Of a DNA stretch of 64,000 bases, positions 32,649 through 41,834 are shown one piece after another. The stretch's first letter is position 1, and each line of letters begins with the position of its first letter. The notes beneath the pieces are model-generated. The model saw only the letters and a list, made by a program, of their open reading frames with translations. It was not told the origin of the DNA and searched no databases. The DNA comes from Occallatibacter gabretensis (lineage in GTDB: Bacteria; Acidobacteriota; Terriglobia; Terriglobales; Acidobacteriaceae), in assembly GCF_001449115.1 (NCBI RefSeq), contig NZ_LAIJ01000009.1:558001-622000 (forward strand), in the 5' to 3' direction. The translations under genes were made by a program, and so were the position numbers.

Positions 32649-34280
32649 CTATTTTCCCGCCTGCACCAGGCCTGTGTCTGGATCAAGAAGCAGCTTGCCC
32701 GCATTCTGAGGCATTTTCTTGCTGAAGTCGAACATCCCAAGCAACGATCCTGACTGCGCATCGAAAGACCCTCCGCCGAGGCGTTTGCCGTCGAGGTAGA
32801 GGTCTTCGATGAAACGGATGATCGAGGCCTGATCCGTTACGGTGTGGTCGACATAATTTGCCTTCGCCCAGGGAGAGATGACCAATAACGGCAAGCGCGG
32901 CCCTGGCCCGCAGCGGCCCTGAGCATGCTTCGTCTCTGGTTTGACTCCCGGAAGGGCCCCCGCACCATCGCCACACTTACCGGGCTCATCCAGGCTATCT
33001 GTCGCTGTCGCTGAGCCATTTGCGGTCTTCGCCTTCAGGTGGTCGTACCAACCGTCTGAGTCGTCATAGGCAATGATGACCACAGTGTGATCCCATTCCG
33101 GCTGCTGCTCCAGGAAATTGATCACGCTCACGATCCATTGCTGCTCATCGAGCGGGCTGGAATTGCCGGCATGGCCGTTCTGGTAGGCTGCAGCTTTTAG
33201 ATAACTGATCGTCGGAAAGTTACCAGCCTTAACTGCATCGAAGAAGTCGTGGGTATCGTATTGATGATTGGCCCCTCCGTCATGATTGGTGCCCACCGCC
33301 TGTGGTGATGAGGGCCTCATATGTTTCGGATTTGCAGTCGACTGGTAGTACTGGAAGGGCTCGTGGTGTGGAACATAATCCCTGGCGCGCACTTTGGTCC
33401 AAGCAGACGTTGAATTTCTTCGACATCCGGTGCTGCCGTCTGGATTGACCACACGGAGGTCGAATCCGCCCTGAAAGAAACCCCAGGAGATGTTTGCTTC
33501 CGTAAGAAGATCGCCGATATTGCGGCCGGTCATGTGAACCAGCGCGTCGGAGGTGCTGGAGCAAAGATCGTTGATTGGATTGGGATCGGAAATCATAGTG
33601 AATCCTCCGTTCCCATCTGGGAGCATGCCACCCTCGGCGTTTTGATCATTGACCACACCATTCGTCTGGCCCGAGGCCAAATTGATGGCTCCCGGTGTCG
33701 ATGGTCCGAAGATTACGTCGAAGTGGTGGTCGCTCATTGCGTAGTGCTGTGCATAGTTCCAATAAGCGGTAACCGTGTTGCCGTCAAAATAGCCCATGGT
33801 TAGACCGCTCGTTGCAAGAACCCCGGGATGCTCTCCGACAACGCGGGGGCCGTCGGGATGACCGACCGAGGCAGGAAACAAGTCCATCTTCCCGCCATCA
33901 AACGCCTGCTGCTCCGCGCCGTAGCCGTGATCCTGATCAGCTGTTGCTGCCTGCTCGCGGCTCAAGCGGAAAGGATTGGAACGCCCGGCCCCGTTCTTGG
34001 GATTGAGGTAGTTTGGGTTCCTGGTCAGCAACTCATCGTCATATCCTGCCACCGTCGGCGTTCCTGGCAAAGCCATGAACGCGGGCTCTCCTTGAAGATT
34101 GAGCGCGTGCGGATAGGTCCCGAAGTAATGGTCGAAGGAAACATTTTCTTGAAAGAGAATGACAACATGGCGGATTTGTTTCTTTGCTACATTCGTGTCC
34201 CACGCATGTAAAGGGGCTATCACAATGGCGGTAGCCAGTACCGCTCCAATGGAACGCTCGATCGAAGTCCTCAACTTCAT
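32649..34280 (-). CDS. secreted phosphoesterase family protein (phospholipase C/acid phosphatase type)
   Basis: 543 residues from ATG 34280 with GAGGATC upstream and a Sec-type signal (IGAVLATAIVIAPLHAW). HVVILFQENVSFDHYFGTYP near residue 40-60 is the metal-binding and nucleophile region of the phosphoesterase family that includes nonhemolytic phospholipase C and AcpA; NHDGGANHQYD and VVIIAYDDSDGWYDH supply further metal ligands, and GPGPRLPLLVISPWAK is a family signature. It should cleave phosphate esters or phospholipids in the periplasm or outside the cell. It lies between the MgtC-like and multicopper oxidase genes with gaps of 9 and 8 bp. Confidence 0.9.
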   Translation of the reverse strand: MKLRTSIERSIGAVLATAIVIAPLHAWDTNVAKKQIRHVVILFQENVSFDHYFGTYPHALNLQGEPAFMALPGTPTVAGYDDELLTRNPNYLNPKNGAGRSNPFRLSREQAATADQDHGYGAEQQAFDGGKMDLFPASVGHPDGPRVVGEHPGVLATSGLTMGYFDGNTVTAYWNYAQHYAMSDHHFDVIFGPSTPGAINLASGQTNGVVNDQNAEGGMLPDGNGGFTMISDPNPINDLCSSTSDALVHMTGRNIGDLLTEANISWGFFQGGFDLRVVNPDGSTGCRRNSTSAWTKVRARDYVPHHEPFQYYQSTANPKHMRPSSPQAVGTNHDGGANHQYDTHDFFDAVKAGNFPTISYLKAAAYQNGHAGNSSPLDEQQWIVSVINFLEQQPEWDHTVVIIAYDDSDGWYDHLKAKTANGSATATDSLDEPGKCGDGAGALPGVKPETKHAQGRCGPGPRLPLLVISPWAKANYVDHTVTDQASIIRFIEDLYLDGKRLGGGSFDAQSGSLLGMFDFSKKMPQNAGKLLLDPDTGLVQAGK

Positions 34281-34289
34281 TCTTGATCC

Positions 34290-35579
34290 TCACCCATGAA
34301 AGTGTACCCACGCCATATCGGCCAGCATCCCCGCCGAACCCGCTGCTGCCGTGCCGATGAGGCTTAAGGTTAGCCTGGTACGATAAGCTCCCGCGCCAGG
34401 AACTCGTCGCAACAGTGGAATATTGATCAGGATACTGGTCAGGCTGGCAACCACGACACCGTTCACGCCTGTAAGAGGCGACAATTCTCCGTGATGAATA
34501 AGCGTTGCGGCTGCAGCGATCGATGAACCACTCGATAGCAATCCTCCCGCCGCACTCACGAAGTAAAAGCTGGCCGATCCGAAATACCGCTGCGCAAGGG
34601 CCCCAACGACGTTGAGGGTAAGGAACACCGCCCCAAATTTCAGGGCGGCGGAAAGGCTGAAGGGCGAGTCAAGTGTGAGCGGCTTGGCTGACGCCGCTTC
34701 GGCTACAACTGGGTGTATACGCCAAAGCACGACACCGGCCAGGAGCATAAGTCCCATTGGCGGGAGGGTGAGAAGGATCGCTTCTGTTGAGTGAGCCAAT
34801 GCAGCAACGATGATTGTATTGCGGATCGCCATCGCGCTCGTTGCCAATATGACGCCACGATAAATAATCGGAAGCAGGACCTCACTATTGCTTCCAGCGC
34901 GCATGATGAATTCAACGATGACTTTGCGGCTATTGATAAGGCCGCCAAAGAACGCGGTCAATTCCATGCCCTTTGGTCCAAGCACTTTCAACAACACATA
35001 ATTGACGAACGCGATACCCGCGATCAAAATCACACTTGCCCAATTCGATCGCGGATCGACCAGATGACCGGGACCGACCGGATGGGCGGGAAGAACCGGC
35101 ATCACTATGAAAGAGAGTGCGGCAAGAAGGATCGCGGAGCGAACTTCCTGTTGCGAGAGACTTGAGGTAAACGCGTGGATTGGCTGCTTCCAGGCAAGAA
35201 ACGAATTGCACAAGATCGCAGCAAGCACTGGAGTATAGAGGTGTCCCATGCCGCAGAGGATCGCGCAAAAGGCAACGATACTCAGGCTCAAAGTCGTTGT
35301 CGTGGCTAGGTGGTCGTGTGCCGAGAGCCTGCGCCAGTTGATGAACGTCAGTACAAGCAAGATGATAGGAGCGGCGATCCAGATGAACTGCGTTCCGGCC
35401 ACCCCGGCCAGACATCCCAGGATGGCAATCAGTCCGAATGTTCGAGTACCAAGTTTGCCGCTGTATTCCCGCTCGATACCGACAAAAAGGCCGATAGAAA
35501 TCGCAACGCCGAATCGTTCCAGGATCGGGAGAAATGGCCACTGGTCGGCAAACGCCCCTTGCGGCATGTCTGGCATCAT
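34290..35579 (-). CDS. MgtC/SapB-DUF4010 multi-pass membrane protein
   Basis: 429 residues from ATG 35579, preceded by GAGG at 7 bases. The N-terminal MgtC domain (ILERFGVAISIGLFVGIEREYSG, GTRTFGLIAILG) spans about four helices; the remainder (about 180-425) is DUF4010 with further membrane helices (FGGLINSRKVIVEF, GLLSSGSSIAAAATLI). MgtC proteins modulate membrane physiology under magnesium limitation and acid stress; the function of the fused form is not known. It is first in the operon with the phosphoesterase and the multicopper oxidase. The 118 bases between it and the RND gene probably contain the operon promoter. Confidence 0.88.
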   Translation of the reverse strand: MMPDMPQGAFADQWPFLPILERFGVAISIGLFVGIEREYSGKLGTRTFGLIAILGCLAGVAGTQFIWIAAPIILLVLTFINWRRLSAHDHLATTTTLSLSIVAFCAILCGMGHLYTPVLAAILCNSFLAWKQPIHAFTSSLSQQEVRSAILLAALSFIVMPVLPAHPVGPGHLVDPRSNWASVILIAGIAFVNYVLLKVLGPKGMELTAFFGGLINSRKVIVEFIMRAGSNSEVLLPIIYRGVILATSAMAIRNTIIVAALAHSTEAILLTLPPMGLMLLAGVVLWRIHPVVAEAASAKPLTLDSPFSLSAALKFGAVFLTLNVVGALAQRYFGSASFYFVSAAGGLLSSGSSIAAAATLIHHGELSPLTGVNGVVVASLTSILINIPLLRRVPGAGAYRTRLTLSLIGTAAAGSAGMLADMAWVHFHG

Positions 35580-35697
35580 AACCACGCCTCGATGATATTC
35601 GCTTCGAGAGTCACGGTATTCTCCGAGTAGGCATGATATTCCGGATTCCCTCGTTTATCGACATCTCATAAAGTTTTTGGGGCCATATGTAGTGCGC

Positions 35698-38600
35698 TTA
35701 TGCTAATTGTGGCTTGTTGCGATACGCGAGATAGAATCCCGCCGGGACGAGAAAAATCGTAAACAGTACGGATAGTGTTAGACCGCCGATAAGAGCCTGG
35801 GCGAGCGGAGCGTACGCTTCACTTCCTTCCCCTAATTTGACTGCCATGGGTAAAAGACCAATCAGAGTCGCGAGAGAAGTCATCAGAATCGGCCGGAGGC
35901 GAACTCGGCATGAAGTGATAATAGCTTCCCGCACGGTCGCGCCCTCCTTCAAGAGATGGTGCGCGAACTCGACGATGAGAATGCTGTTCGACAGAGCGAT
36001 ACCCGCAAGCATGACCACTCCCATCAGAGACATCACATTGAGGGTTGTTCCCCACAGAAGGAGCGCCACCAGAACACCGGTAATACCCGGAGGCAGCGCG
36101 AGCAGGATGATGAAGGGATCAAGGAACGAGCGGAATTGAGCAACAAGGATGAGATAGAGCAGGAGCACAGAAAGGGTGAGACCGATTGCGAAACTGCGAA
36201 AGGACTCATTCATTGAGTTGACACTTCCGGTGAGCTTGACGTCTATTCCAATTGGCGGGTGGGTGGATGCAACAATAGCGTTGATTTCACGGGTGATTCG
36301 ATCGAGGCTTTCCTGCTGGGGTCTGACATAGATATCGATGAAGCGACGAATCTGTGTGTGGTCCACTTCTGTTGGCGCTTTGAATTGTTCGATGTTGGCG
36401 ACCATGTCCAGACGCGTCGGTTGTGTGATATTTGCACCATGCAATGGAATAGCCTTGAGATCTTCGAGAGTCTTTACCTGACCTTCCTTGTACATGACGG
36501 TCAGAAAGTAATTGTTGCCGCTCTTTGGATCAATCCAGATACTTGGTGCGATCATCACGTTCGAGGTGAGTGCCGTGATGACATTTGAGACAACTTCTTT
36601 TTCCGTGAGACCAAGCTCGCTGGAGCGAGTGCGGTCGACGGAGATGCGAAGCGATGGGTAGTCGATGTCTTGAGGAATATAGACGTCGGCTATCCCGCGG
36701 ATGCCCCGGATGCGTGCGGCGATGTTCTGCGCGGTATCGTAATCAGCTGTGATGTCGTTCCCTGCGACACGTACATCAATCGGAGCTGGAGCCCCCATGT
36801 TGAGCACACCATCGACGAGGCTTCCGCTCGAAAAGAAAGTCTGAAGCTCCGGCATTTGTTGACCGACGGCTCGCTTGACCTCATCGATGTAGGTGTAGCT
36901 GCTGGTTTTGTGATCCTCAGAAAGCGCAACCTGGGTAAAGCCCGTATGCATAGCTGAATTGGGGGTGAAAAGAGCCGAAAAGCCGGGATCGACACCGATG
37001 TTGGTCACGGTCAGACCCATATCGTGCCTGGAGACGATATGCCGCACGATATCTTCAAGCTTTGCTGCTTCCGCTTCCGTATCGATCAGTCTCGTTCCAG
37101 AGGGCGCCTTGAAATTGACCACAAACTGGCCTGCATCGGTACGCGGAAAGAAGGAAAGCCCAAGAAACGGAAATAGTGAGAGGCTCAACACAAAGAAAAC
37201 TCCAAAGACTACGAGTGTCGTGCGGGGCGCGTCGAGAATCTTCTGGACCAGTCCGTCATAACGGCGAAGCAGTCCTTCAAAGCCGGCACTGAATCGAATG
37301 TTGAACCGATACCACAGCCCCGGGTTCTTCGGCTCATGTGCCGGGTCAATCGCATGCTCACTCTCGGCGGATTCATGAACTACATCTCCATGCGGGCTCT
37401 TGATGAAGCGAGCGCAGAAGAGTGGAACAACTGTAAGCGCAACGAAGTAGGATGCGAATAGAGAGACGACTACCGCGAGCGCCAGTGCGGAGAAGAGGAA
37501 GCGGCTCACACCGTAGAGCATTGTCACTGGAAAGAAGACGACGACGGTGGTCAGCGTTCCGGCGAGAACAGGTAGAGCCACCTCCTGGCCACCCTTTTCT
37601 GCGGCTACAAGCGGAGACTCGCCCCCTTCGAGATGCCGAAAGATATTCTCGAGTACGACAACTGAGTTATCGATGAGGCGTGATAGCGCCAGTGCGAGAC
37701 CGCCAAGCACCATGCTGTTAATGGAGCTTCCGGTCAATTTCAGCACGAAGAAGGTTGCCAGAAGAGAGAGCGGGATCGAGAAAAACACTGCAAGCGTAGC
37801 TCTCACACTGCCCAAGAAAATTAGGATCATCAGGCAGGTGAGAAATAGTCCAATCCCGCCCTCGTGAACGAGAGTTTCGATCGCGGTCTTTACAAACCGT
37901 GACTGATCAAAAACCACGTCGGTCTTGAGCGAGGATGGCACATCGTAGAGCTTCTTGAGTGTATCGCGCACTCCATTCACGATGGCGATGGTGTTTGAGT
38001 CAGAACCAGCCTTGAAAATAGGCAGATATACAGCGCGCTGGCCGTTGACGCGAACAACGTTGTACTGAAGGCTGAAGGAGTCCTTAGGAACCGCAACATC
38101 TCCAACACGAACTGGCGACTGACCGACCATCTTGATGGGTACATGACCGATGTCGTCTGCGCCCTTCAGCATGGAGTTTGTATAGAGGTCATAGTCCAGG
38201 CGTCCGATTTGAACATCGCCGGCAGGAAGGATTACGTTGGCGTCATTGATGGAACGCACGACGTCCATGGGGCTAAGTTGGTTTGCCTCAAGCTTGTAGG
38301 GATCTGCATAGAGCATGATCTGACGCCAGCGGCCACCAAAAGGCTGCGGTACAGAAGCTCCTTCAACGCTCGCAAGTTGATTGCGGACAAAGTTCTGACC
38401 GAAATCTTTGAGCTTGCTCTCGTCGAGGCCTGAACCCGCTAGGGTAACGAGCGAAACCGGGATACTGGCGGCGTCCTGTTTAAGTATGACGGGAGGATAT
38501 GTGCCAGGCGGCATGTCTCGCAGATCGCTCATGGCTAGTGAGGAGATGGTGGCTGCATCCGCATCCGGATCTGTCCCGGTCCGGAAGTAGACACGGATGA

Positions 38601-38862
38601 GACTGACGCCGGGCAGGGAACGAGACTCCATATGATCAATGCCACTCGCGAGCGTGAACTGGCGCTCAAGGTGGTAGGTGATATTGGTTTCGATCTGTGC
38701 CGGCGGCATACCGGAGTAGAAAGTTGCAACCGCAACTACAGGCAGCTTGACGGCAGGGAACATATCGACGGGCATGTCAGAGGCGCTGACGGTGCCAAGA
38801 ATCATCACGACAAGGCAAAGCACAACAATCAGATAGGGGTTACGAATTGAAAATCCCGACAT
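35698..38862 (-). CDS. RND efflux transporter permease (AcrB/HAE1-like)
   Basis: 1054 residues, GAGGAACG before the ATG. The duplicated RND layout is present: TM1 (YLIVVLCLVVMILGTVSASD), the first periplasmic loop, TM2-TM7 (GIGLFLTCLMILIFLGSVRATL to LTVVPLFCARF), then a second half (TTLVVFGVFFVLSLSLFPFL, loop, SVLLLYLILVAQFRSFLDPF, RPILMTSLATLIGLLPMA). In TM4, where AcrB has the proton-relay Asp pair (GIVVDDAIVVVEN), this protein reads SRLIDNSVVVLEN, so only one of the two aspartates is kept. It forms an operon with the adaptor, the TolC-type protein, DUF190 and an unknown exported protein. Substrates are unknown. Confidence 0.93.
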   Translation of the reverse strand: MSGFSIRNPYLIVVLCLVVMILGTVSASDMPVDMFPAVKLPVVAVATFYSGMPPAQIETNITYHLERQFTLASGIDHMESRSLPGVSLIRVYFRTGTDPDADAATISSLAMSDLRDMPPGTYPPVILKQDAASIPVSLVTLAGSGLDESKLKDFGQNFVRNQLASVEGASVPQPFGGRWRQIMLYADPYKLEANQLSPMDVVRSINDANVILPAGDVQIGRLDYDLYTNSMLKGADDIGHVPIKMVGQSPVRVGDVAVPKDSFSLQYNVVRVNGQRAVYLPIFKAGSDSNTIAIVNGVRDTLKKLYDVPSSLKTDVVFDQSRFVKTAIETLVHEGGIGLFLTCLMILIFLGSVRATLAVFFSIPLSLLATFFVLKLTGSSINSMVLGGLALALSRLIDNSVVVLENIFRHLEGGESPLVAAEKGGQEVALPVLAGTLTTVVVFFPVTMLYGVSRFLFSALALAVVVSLFASYFVALTVVPLFCARFIKSPHGDVVHESAESEHAIDPAHEPKNPGLWYRFNIRFSAGFEGLLRRYDGLVQKILDAPRTTLVVFGVFFVLSLSLFPFLGLSFFPRTDAGQFVVNFKAPSGTRLIDTEAEAAKLEDIVRHIVSRHDMGLTVTNIGVDPGFSALFTPNSAMHTGFTQVALSEDHKTSSYTYIDEVKRAVGQQMPELQTFFSSGSLVDGVLNMGAPAPIDVRVAGNDITADYDTAQNIAARIRGIRGIADVYIPQDIDYPSLRISVDRTRSSELGLTEKEVVSNVITALTSNVMIAPSIWIDPKSGNNYFLTVMYKEGQVKTLEDLKAIPLHGANITQPTRLDMVANIEQFKAPTEVDHTQIRRFIDIYVRPQQESLDRITREINAIVASTHPPIGIDVKLTGSVNSMNESFRSFAIGLTLSVLLLYLILVAQFRSFLDPFIILLALPPGITGVLVALLLWGTTLNVMSLMGVVMLAGIALSNSILIVEFAHHLLKEGATVREAIITSCRVRLRPILMTSLATLIGLLPMAVKLGEGSEAYAPLAQALIGGLTLSVLFTIFLVPAGFYLAYRNKPQLA

Positions 38863-38894
38863 CGTTCCTCGCTCTTGTTAGGTTGTGGCGAATC

Positions 38895-40112
38895 TCAGCT
38901 TCGGTTGGACTCGTTCTCGTAACTGGCTTGCTTTGCCTCTACCTTTTCACCATCCGAGAGACCGCTATGCCTTCCGACAACTACTGCATCACCTACTTGC
39001 AGCCCGGAGAGGACTTCAATCCTTGATGGCGTCTGAAGTCCTGTGGCGACCTGGACAACATGAACTACTCCGGAGCGAACGACGTAAGCCTGCTCTACGC
39101 TGGTTCCAAGTCCATCGATAGCATCCACGGGTACGCTCAGAGCGTTGGGGCGATCGGCTAAGTGAAGATGGACCTCGGCATACATGCCGGGGACGAGGCT
39201 TCCATCTTTATTGGGCACGTCGATCTGTGTATCCATGGTCCTTGTAGCCATGAGGACCGAGTCGGCATAGCGCGCTATTTTGCCGTGAATGGTGCGAGGA
39301 GGATTGGAGATATTGATATCGACGAGTTGGCCGTCCTTGACTTCCGCCACGTCGGTGACTGGAACTGGCAGCGTAAGGCGGAGAAGATCATTTTGTGCGA
39401 GACGGACGACGGGCATCGATTGGGTCTGAGAAGAAATACCGGCTTGAATCATGGAGCCGGTGTTTGCGTAGCGCTTAGTAACCACCCCCGTGAACGGGGC
39501 ACGAATTGTTGCATACTGCATCATCGCCTGAGTGCGGGCATACTCGGAATCTGCTGCGAGCTTCGACTGTTGCGCAGCCTTGAGAGCCGAGCGGGCGCTT
39601 GCCAGCTGAGCAACCGCTTCCATGTCACGGGATTGAGCCACGTCAACATCCTGCTGCGGGACCAGACCTTTGTTCTTGGTGGAGACATCATTGATACGCT
39701 GATAGGAGAGATGTGCAATATTAGCGCCAGCCTCTGCCCGCTGGATCGCGGCTTGTGCGGTGACGACGTTTGCTTCTGCTGCAGCAACGCCGGCATTCGC
39801 CTTGGCGACATCATCGGCAATCTCTGGAACTTCCAGGATCGCAAGAATTTCTCCCTGCTTTACATGAGACCCAATATCAACCCGTATCTCCTTGACGTAA
39901 CCGGCAATCTTCGCCATCACATCGACATCCTGAAATGCTTCGAACTCCGCTGAAAGAACAAGATTGTTCTGGAGTGTGGCGGGGCCTACGACCGCCACCG
40001 GAACTGTCGGCAACTCAGCCGGAGGGGGCGTACTTGATTTGCAGGATGTCAGAACCAAGGTGCTCGATATACTGATCAGCCCAAACGCCACTGCACGTCT
40101 CGATAAAGCCAT
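38895..40112 (-). CDS. RND periplasmic adaptor (membrane fusion protein), lipoprotein
   Basis: 405 residues from ATG 40112 with AAAGGA 8 bases upstream; the frame opens at TTG 40130. The signal ends in a lipobox (LVLTSC, then KSSTPPP). Typical adaptor parts follow: lipoyl halves (DVDVMAKIAGYVKEIRVDIGSHVKQGEILAIL and IRAPFTGVVTKRYANTGSMI, each read in part), an alpha-hairpin rich in Ala (about 95-190) and the C-terminal beta domains. It links the RND permease, 32 bp downstream, to the TolC-like protein encoded just upstream. Confidence 0.92.
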   Translation of the reverse strand: MALSRRAVAFGLISISSTLVLTSCKSSTPPPAELPTVPVAVVGPATLQNNLVLSAEFEAFQDVDVMAKIAGYVKEIRVDIGSHVKQGEILAILEVPEIADDVAKANAGVAAAEANVVTAQAAIQRAEAGANIAHLSYQRINDVSTKNKGLVPQQDVDVAQSRDMEAVAQLASARSALKAAQQSKLAADSEYARTQAMMQYATIRAPFTGVVTKRYANTGSMIQAGISSQTQSMPVVRLAQNDLLRLTLPVPVTDVAEVKDGQLVDINISNPPRTIHGKIARYADSVLMATRTMDTQIDVPNKDGSLVPGMYAEVHLHLADRPNALSVPVDAIDGLGTSVEQAYVVRSGVVHVVQVATGLQTPSRIEVLSGLQVGDAVVVGRHSGLSDGEKVEAKQASYENESNRS

Positions 40113-40126
40113 GGAAAGAAATCCTT

Positions 40127-41449
40127 TCAATTGAGCAGCCCCGCTGCGTAATCCAGTTCGGTACGACGCGAGAGATAGGTGTAGGTGGCGTCTGCGGCAG
40201 TGATCTCTGCCGATGTCTCATTGAGTTGTGCCTCATTCAGTTCAACGATGCTGCCAAGGCCGGCATCGTAGCGCGCTTGTGCCAGACGCAGAGCTTCTTT
40301 GCTTTGCGCAACCAGGCGTGTTGTTACATCCAGGCTCTTGTACGCTTCGTCCGCCTGGTACCAGCTATCACGGACCTCTTCAGAGACCTGCAATTTGAGC
40401 TGCTGCACGTCCCGCGTGCGTGCACTCGCTTCGAGCTCGGCTTCAGCTCGGCGTCCTGCGAAGAGGCCACCCGTGAAGATGGGAATATTGAGATTGAAAC
40501 CCGCTGCAGCATAATCGCCCTGCAGACTGCGATCGTGGTATGGCACTTGGCCTGCTGCTCCGAGCACATTGAGCGTCGGATAGCTCAGCCGTTTTTCGGC
40601 CGTTGCAAACTGCGATGCTGCTCTTTGTTGTGCTTCTACCGCGCTCAAGTCCGCTCTCTTGGCTTGGGCTTGCTTCAGAAACGATTCGGCGTCCAGCGGC
40701 AACGTCTCGGGCAACTCTACCTCGACCAGCGGCGATGTGATGGATTGAGAAGTTCCCATTGCGGTCGCCAGCGCCGCGCGCTGTTGAGCTACGACGCTTT
40801 GCGCCCTGACTACAGCCAAATCGGCCTCGCTTGCGAGCACCTCGGCGAAGTTTACATCCACCGTCGACCGCAATTGACTCTGCGCAAGGGCCGTCAATTG
40901 TCGCGCTATGAGATGGCGATTGGCTTGAGCGGCTTGAGCGGCTCGCAACACGGCATCCGCTCCCAGAACCCTAAAGTAGGCGTTGCGGACATTGAGGCGA
41001 ACTTGTGCGCGTGTCAAAGTAGCGAGATCATTTTGCGCCTCAGCCGTAGAGCGCGCACTACCGACAAGAGCGCTCGTTCTGCCGAAGTCTGTAACAAGTT
41101 GGGTGAGGTTACCACCGTACGCGAAGCGGTCTGAGATCGATGACGTTGTCAGGGCGCCGGCCGCCGTCGAAGTTCCGACATCCGCGACGCGAACGCCGGT
41201 GGCATTAAATCCTACCGTTGGGAAGAATCCGGATCGAGCTTCGCGAATTCGCTGAGCGGATTCACGAGCACGCAGCTGTGCGGCAAGCATGCGAGGCTGA
41301 TTTGCCAAAGCGGTTGTTTCTGCCGTGGCAAGTGTCAAAGGTTCGGGCGGGAACGCCGGCGACGGAACACCCTGGGCAGACGAAATGATTGGGAGCAGGC
41401 AAAATATCGCGACCACAATGCATGTGGCGGTTGTCTTGCAAAGAGACAT
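40127..41449 (-). CDS. TolC-family outer-membrane efflux protein
   Basis: 440 residues with a signal peptide (CIVVAIFCLLPIISSAQG). Two OEP repeats are seen: ALANQPRMLAAQLRARESAQRI and the later ALRLAQARYDAGLGSIVELNEAQL, the second the classical OEP end motif. It forms the outer-membrane channel of the RND system. Its ATG shares one base with the DUF190 stop codon (TGATG) and its stop lies 14 bases before the adaptor start, so the three genes are tightly coupled. Confidence 0.92.
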   Translation of the reverse strand: MSLCKTTATCIVVAIFCLLPIISSAQGVPSPAFPPEPLTLATAETTALANQPRMLAAQLRARESAQRIREARSGFFPTVGFNATGVRVADVGTSTAAGALTTSSISDRFAYGGNLTQLVTDFGRTSALVGSARSTAEAQNDLATLTRAQVRLNVRNAYFRVLGADAVLRAAQAAQANRHLIARQLTALAQSQLRSTVDVNFAEVLASEADLAVVRAQSVVAQQRAALATAMGTSQSITSPLVEVELPETLPLDAESFLKQAQAKRADLSAVEAQQRAASQFATAEKRLSYPTLNVLGAAGQVPYHDRSLQGDYAAAGFNLNIPIFTGGLFAGRRAEAELEASARTRDVQQLKLQVSEEVRDSWYQADEAYKSLDVTTRLVAQSKEALRLAQARYDAGLGSIVELNEAQLNETSAEITAADATYTYLSRRTELDYAAGLLN

Positions 41450-41802
41450 CAGGAAATGACCCTCTCGCTCGTTGAGATATTTTTGAGAATCTCAGTCGGG
41501 TGGGCTTCTACCAGACCATCTGTGACCATTGCAAGCAGGGCGGGGAGTACGGAATCAACCTTCTCGCCTGTGTCGACAAAATAGATGACGACAGGGAGAT
41601 GGAGGCCCGCTACATCTCCCGCGCCGCTCGTATGGAGACGAGCATGTAGCCCAAATCCAGCATGAGGACGGTAGACCGTAGCCCCGTTGACACCGTTGGT
41701 CAGGAGGTAGCGCAGAATTTCGTCATGCAGAAACCCGTGTTCCGCGCCAGTATCCTGATTCAGATATACGGTCACCTTGACGGCCGGTCCTACTGGCAAC
41801 AT
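41449..41802 (-). CDS. DUF190 family protein
   Basis: 117 residues from ATG 41802, with GGAG 8 bases upstream; a TTG at 41823 is the other possible start. VKVTVYLNQDTGAEHGFLHDEILRYL, GVNGATVYRPHAGFG and LPVVIYFVDTGEKVDSVLPALL are the characteristic DUF190 segments, a small alpha/beta protein with a ferredoxin-like, PII-related fold. DUF190 proteins often stand next to CrcB-type or other transporters and may regulate them by binding a small ligand. Here it is translationally coupled to the TolC-like gene, which suggests a regulatory part in the efflux system. Confidence 0.88.
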   Translation of the reverse strand: MLPVGPAVKVTVYLNQDTGAEHGFLHDEILRYLLTNGVNGATVYRPHAGFGLHARLHTSGAGDVAGLHLPVVIYFVDTGEKVDSVLPALLAMVTDGLVEAHPTEILKNISTSERVIS

Positions 41803-41834
41803 GCGGTCTTCTCCAATCAACAAACGTGATTTCC

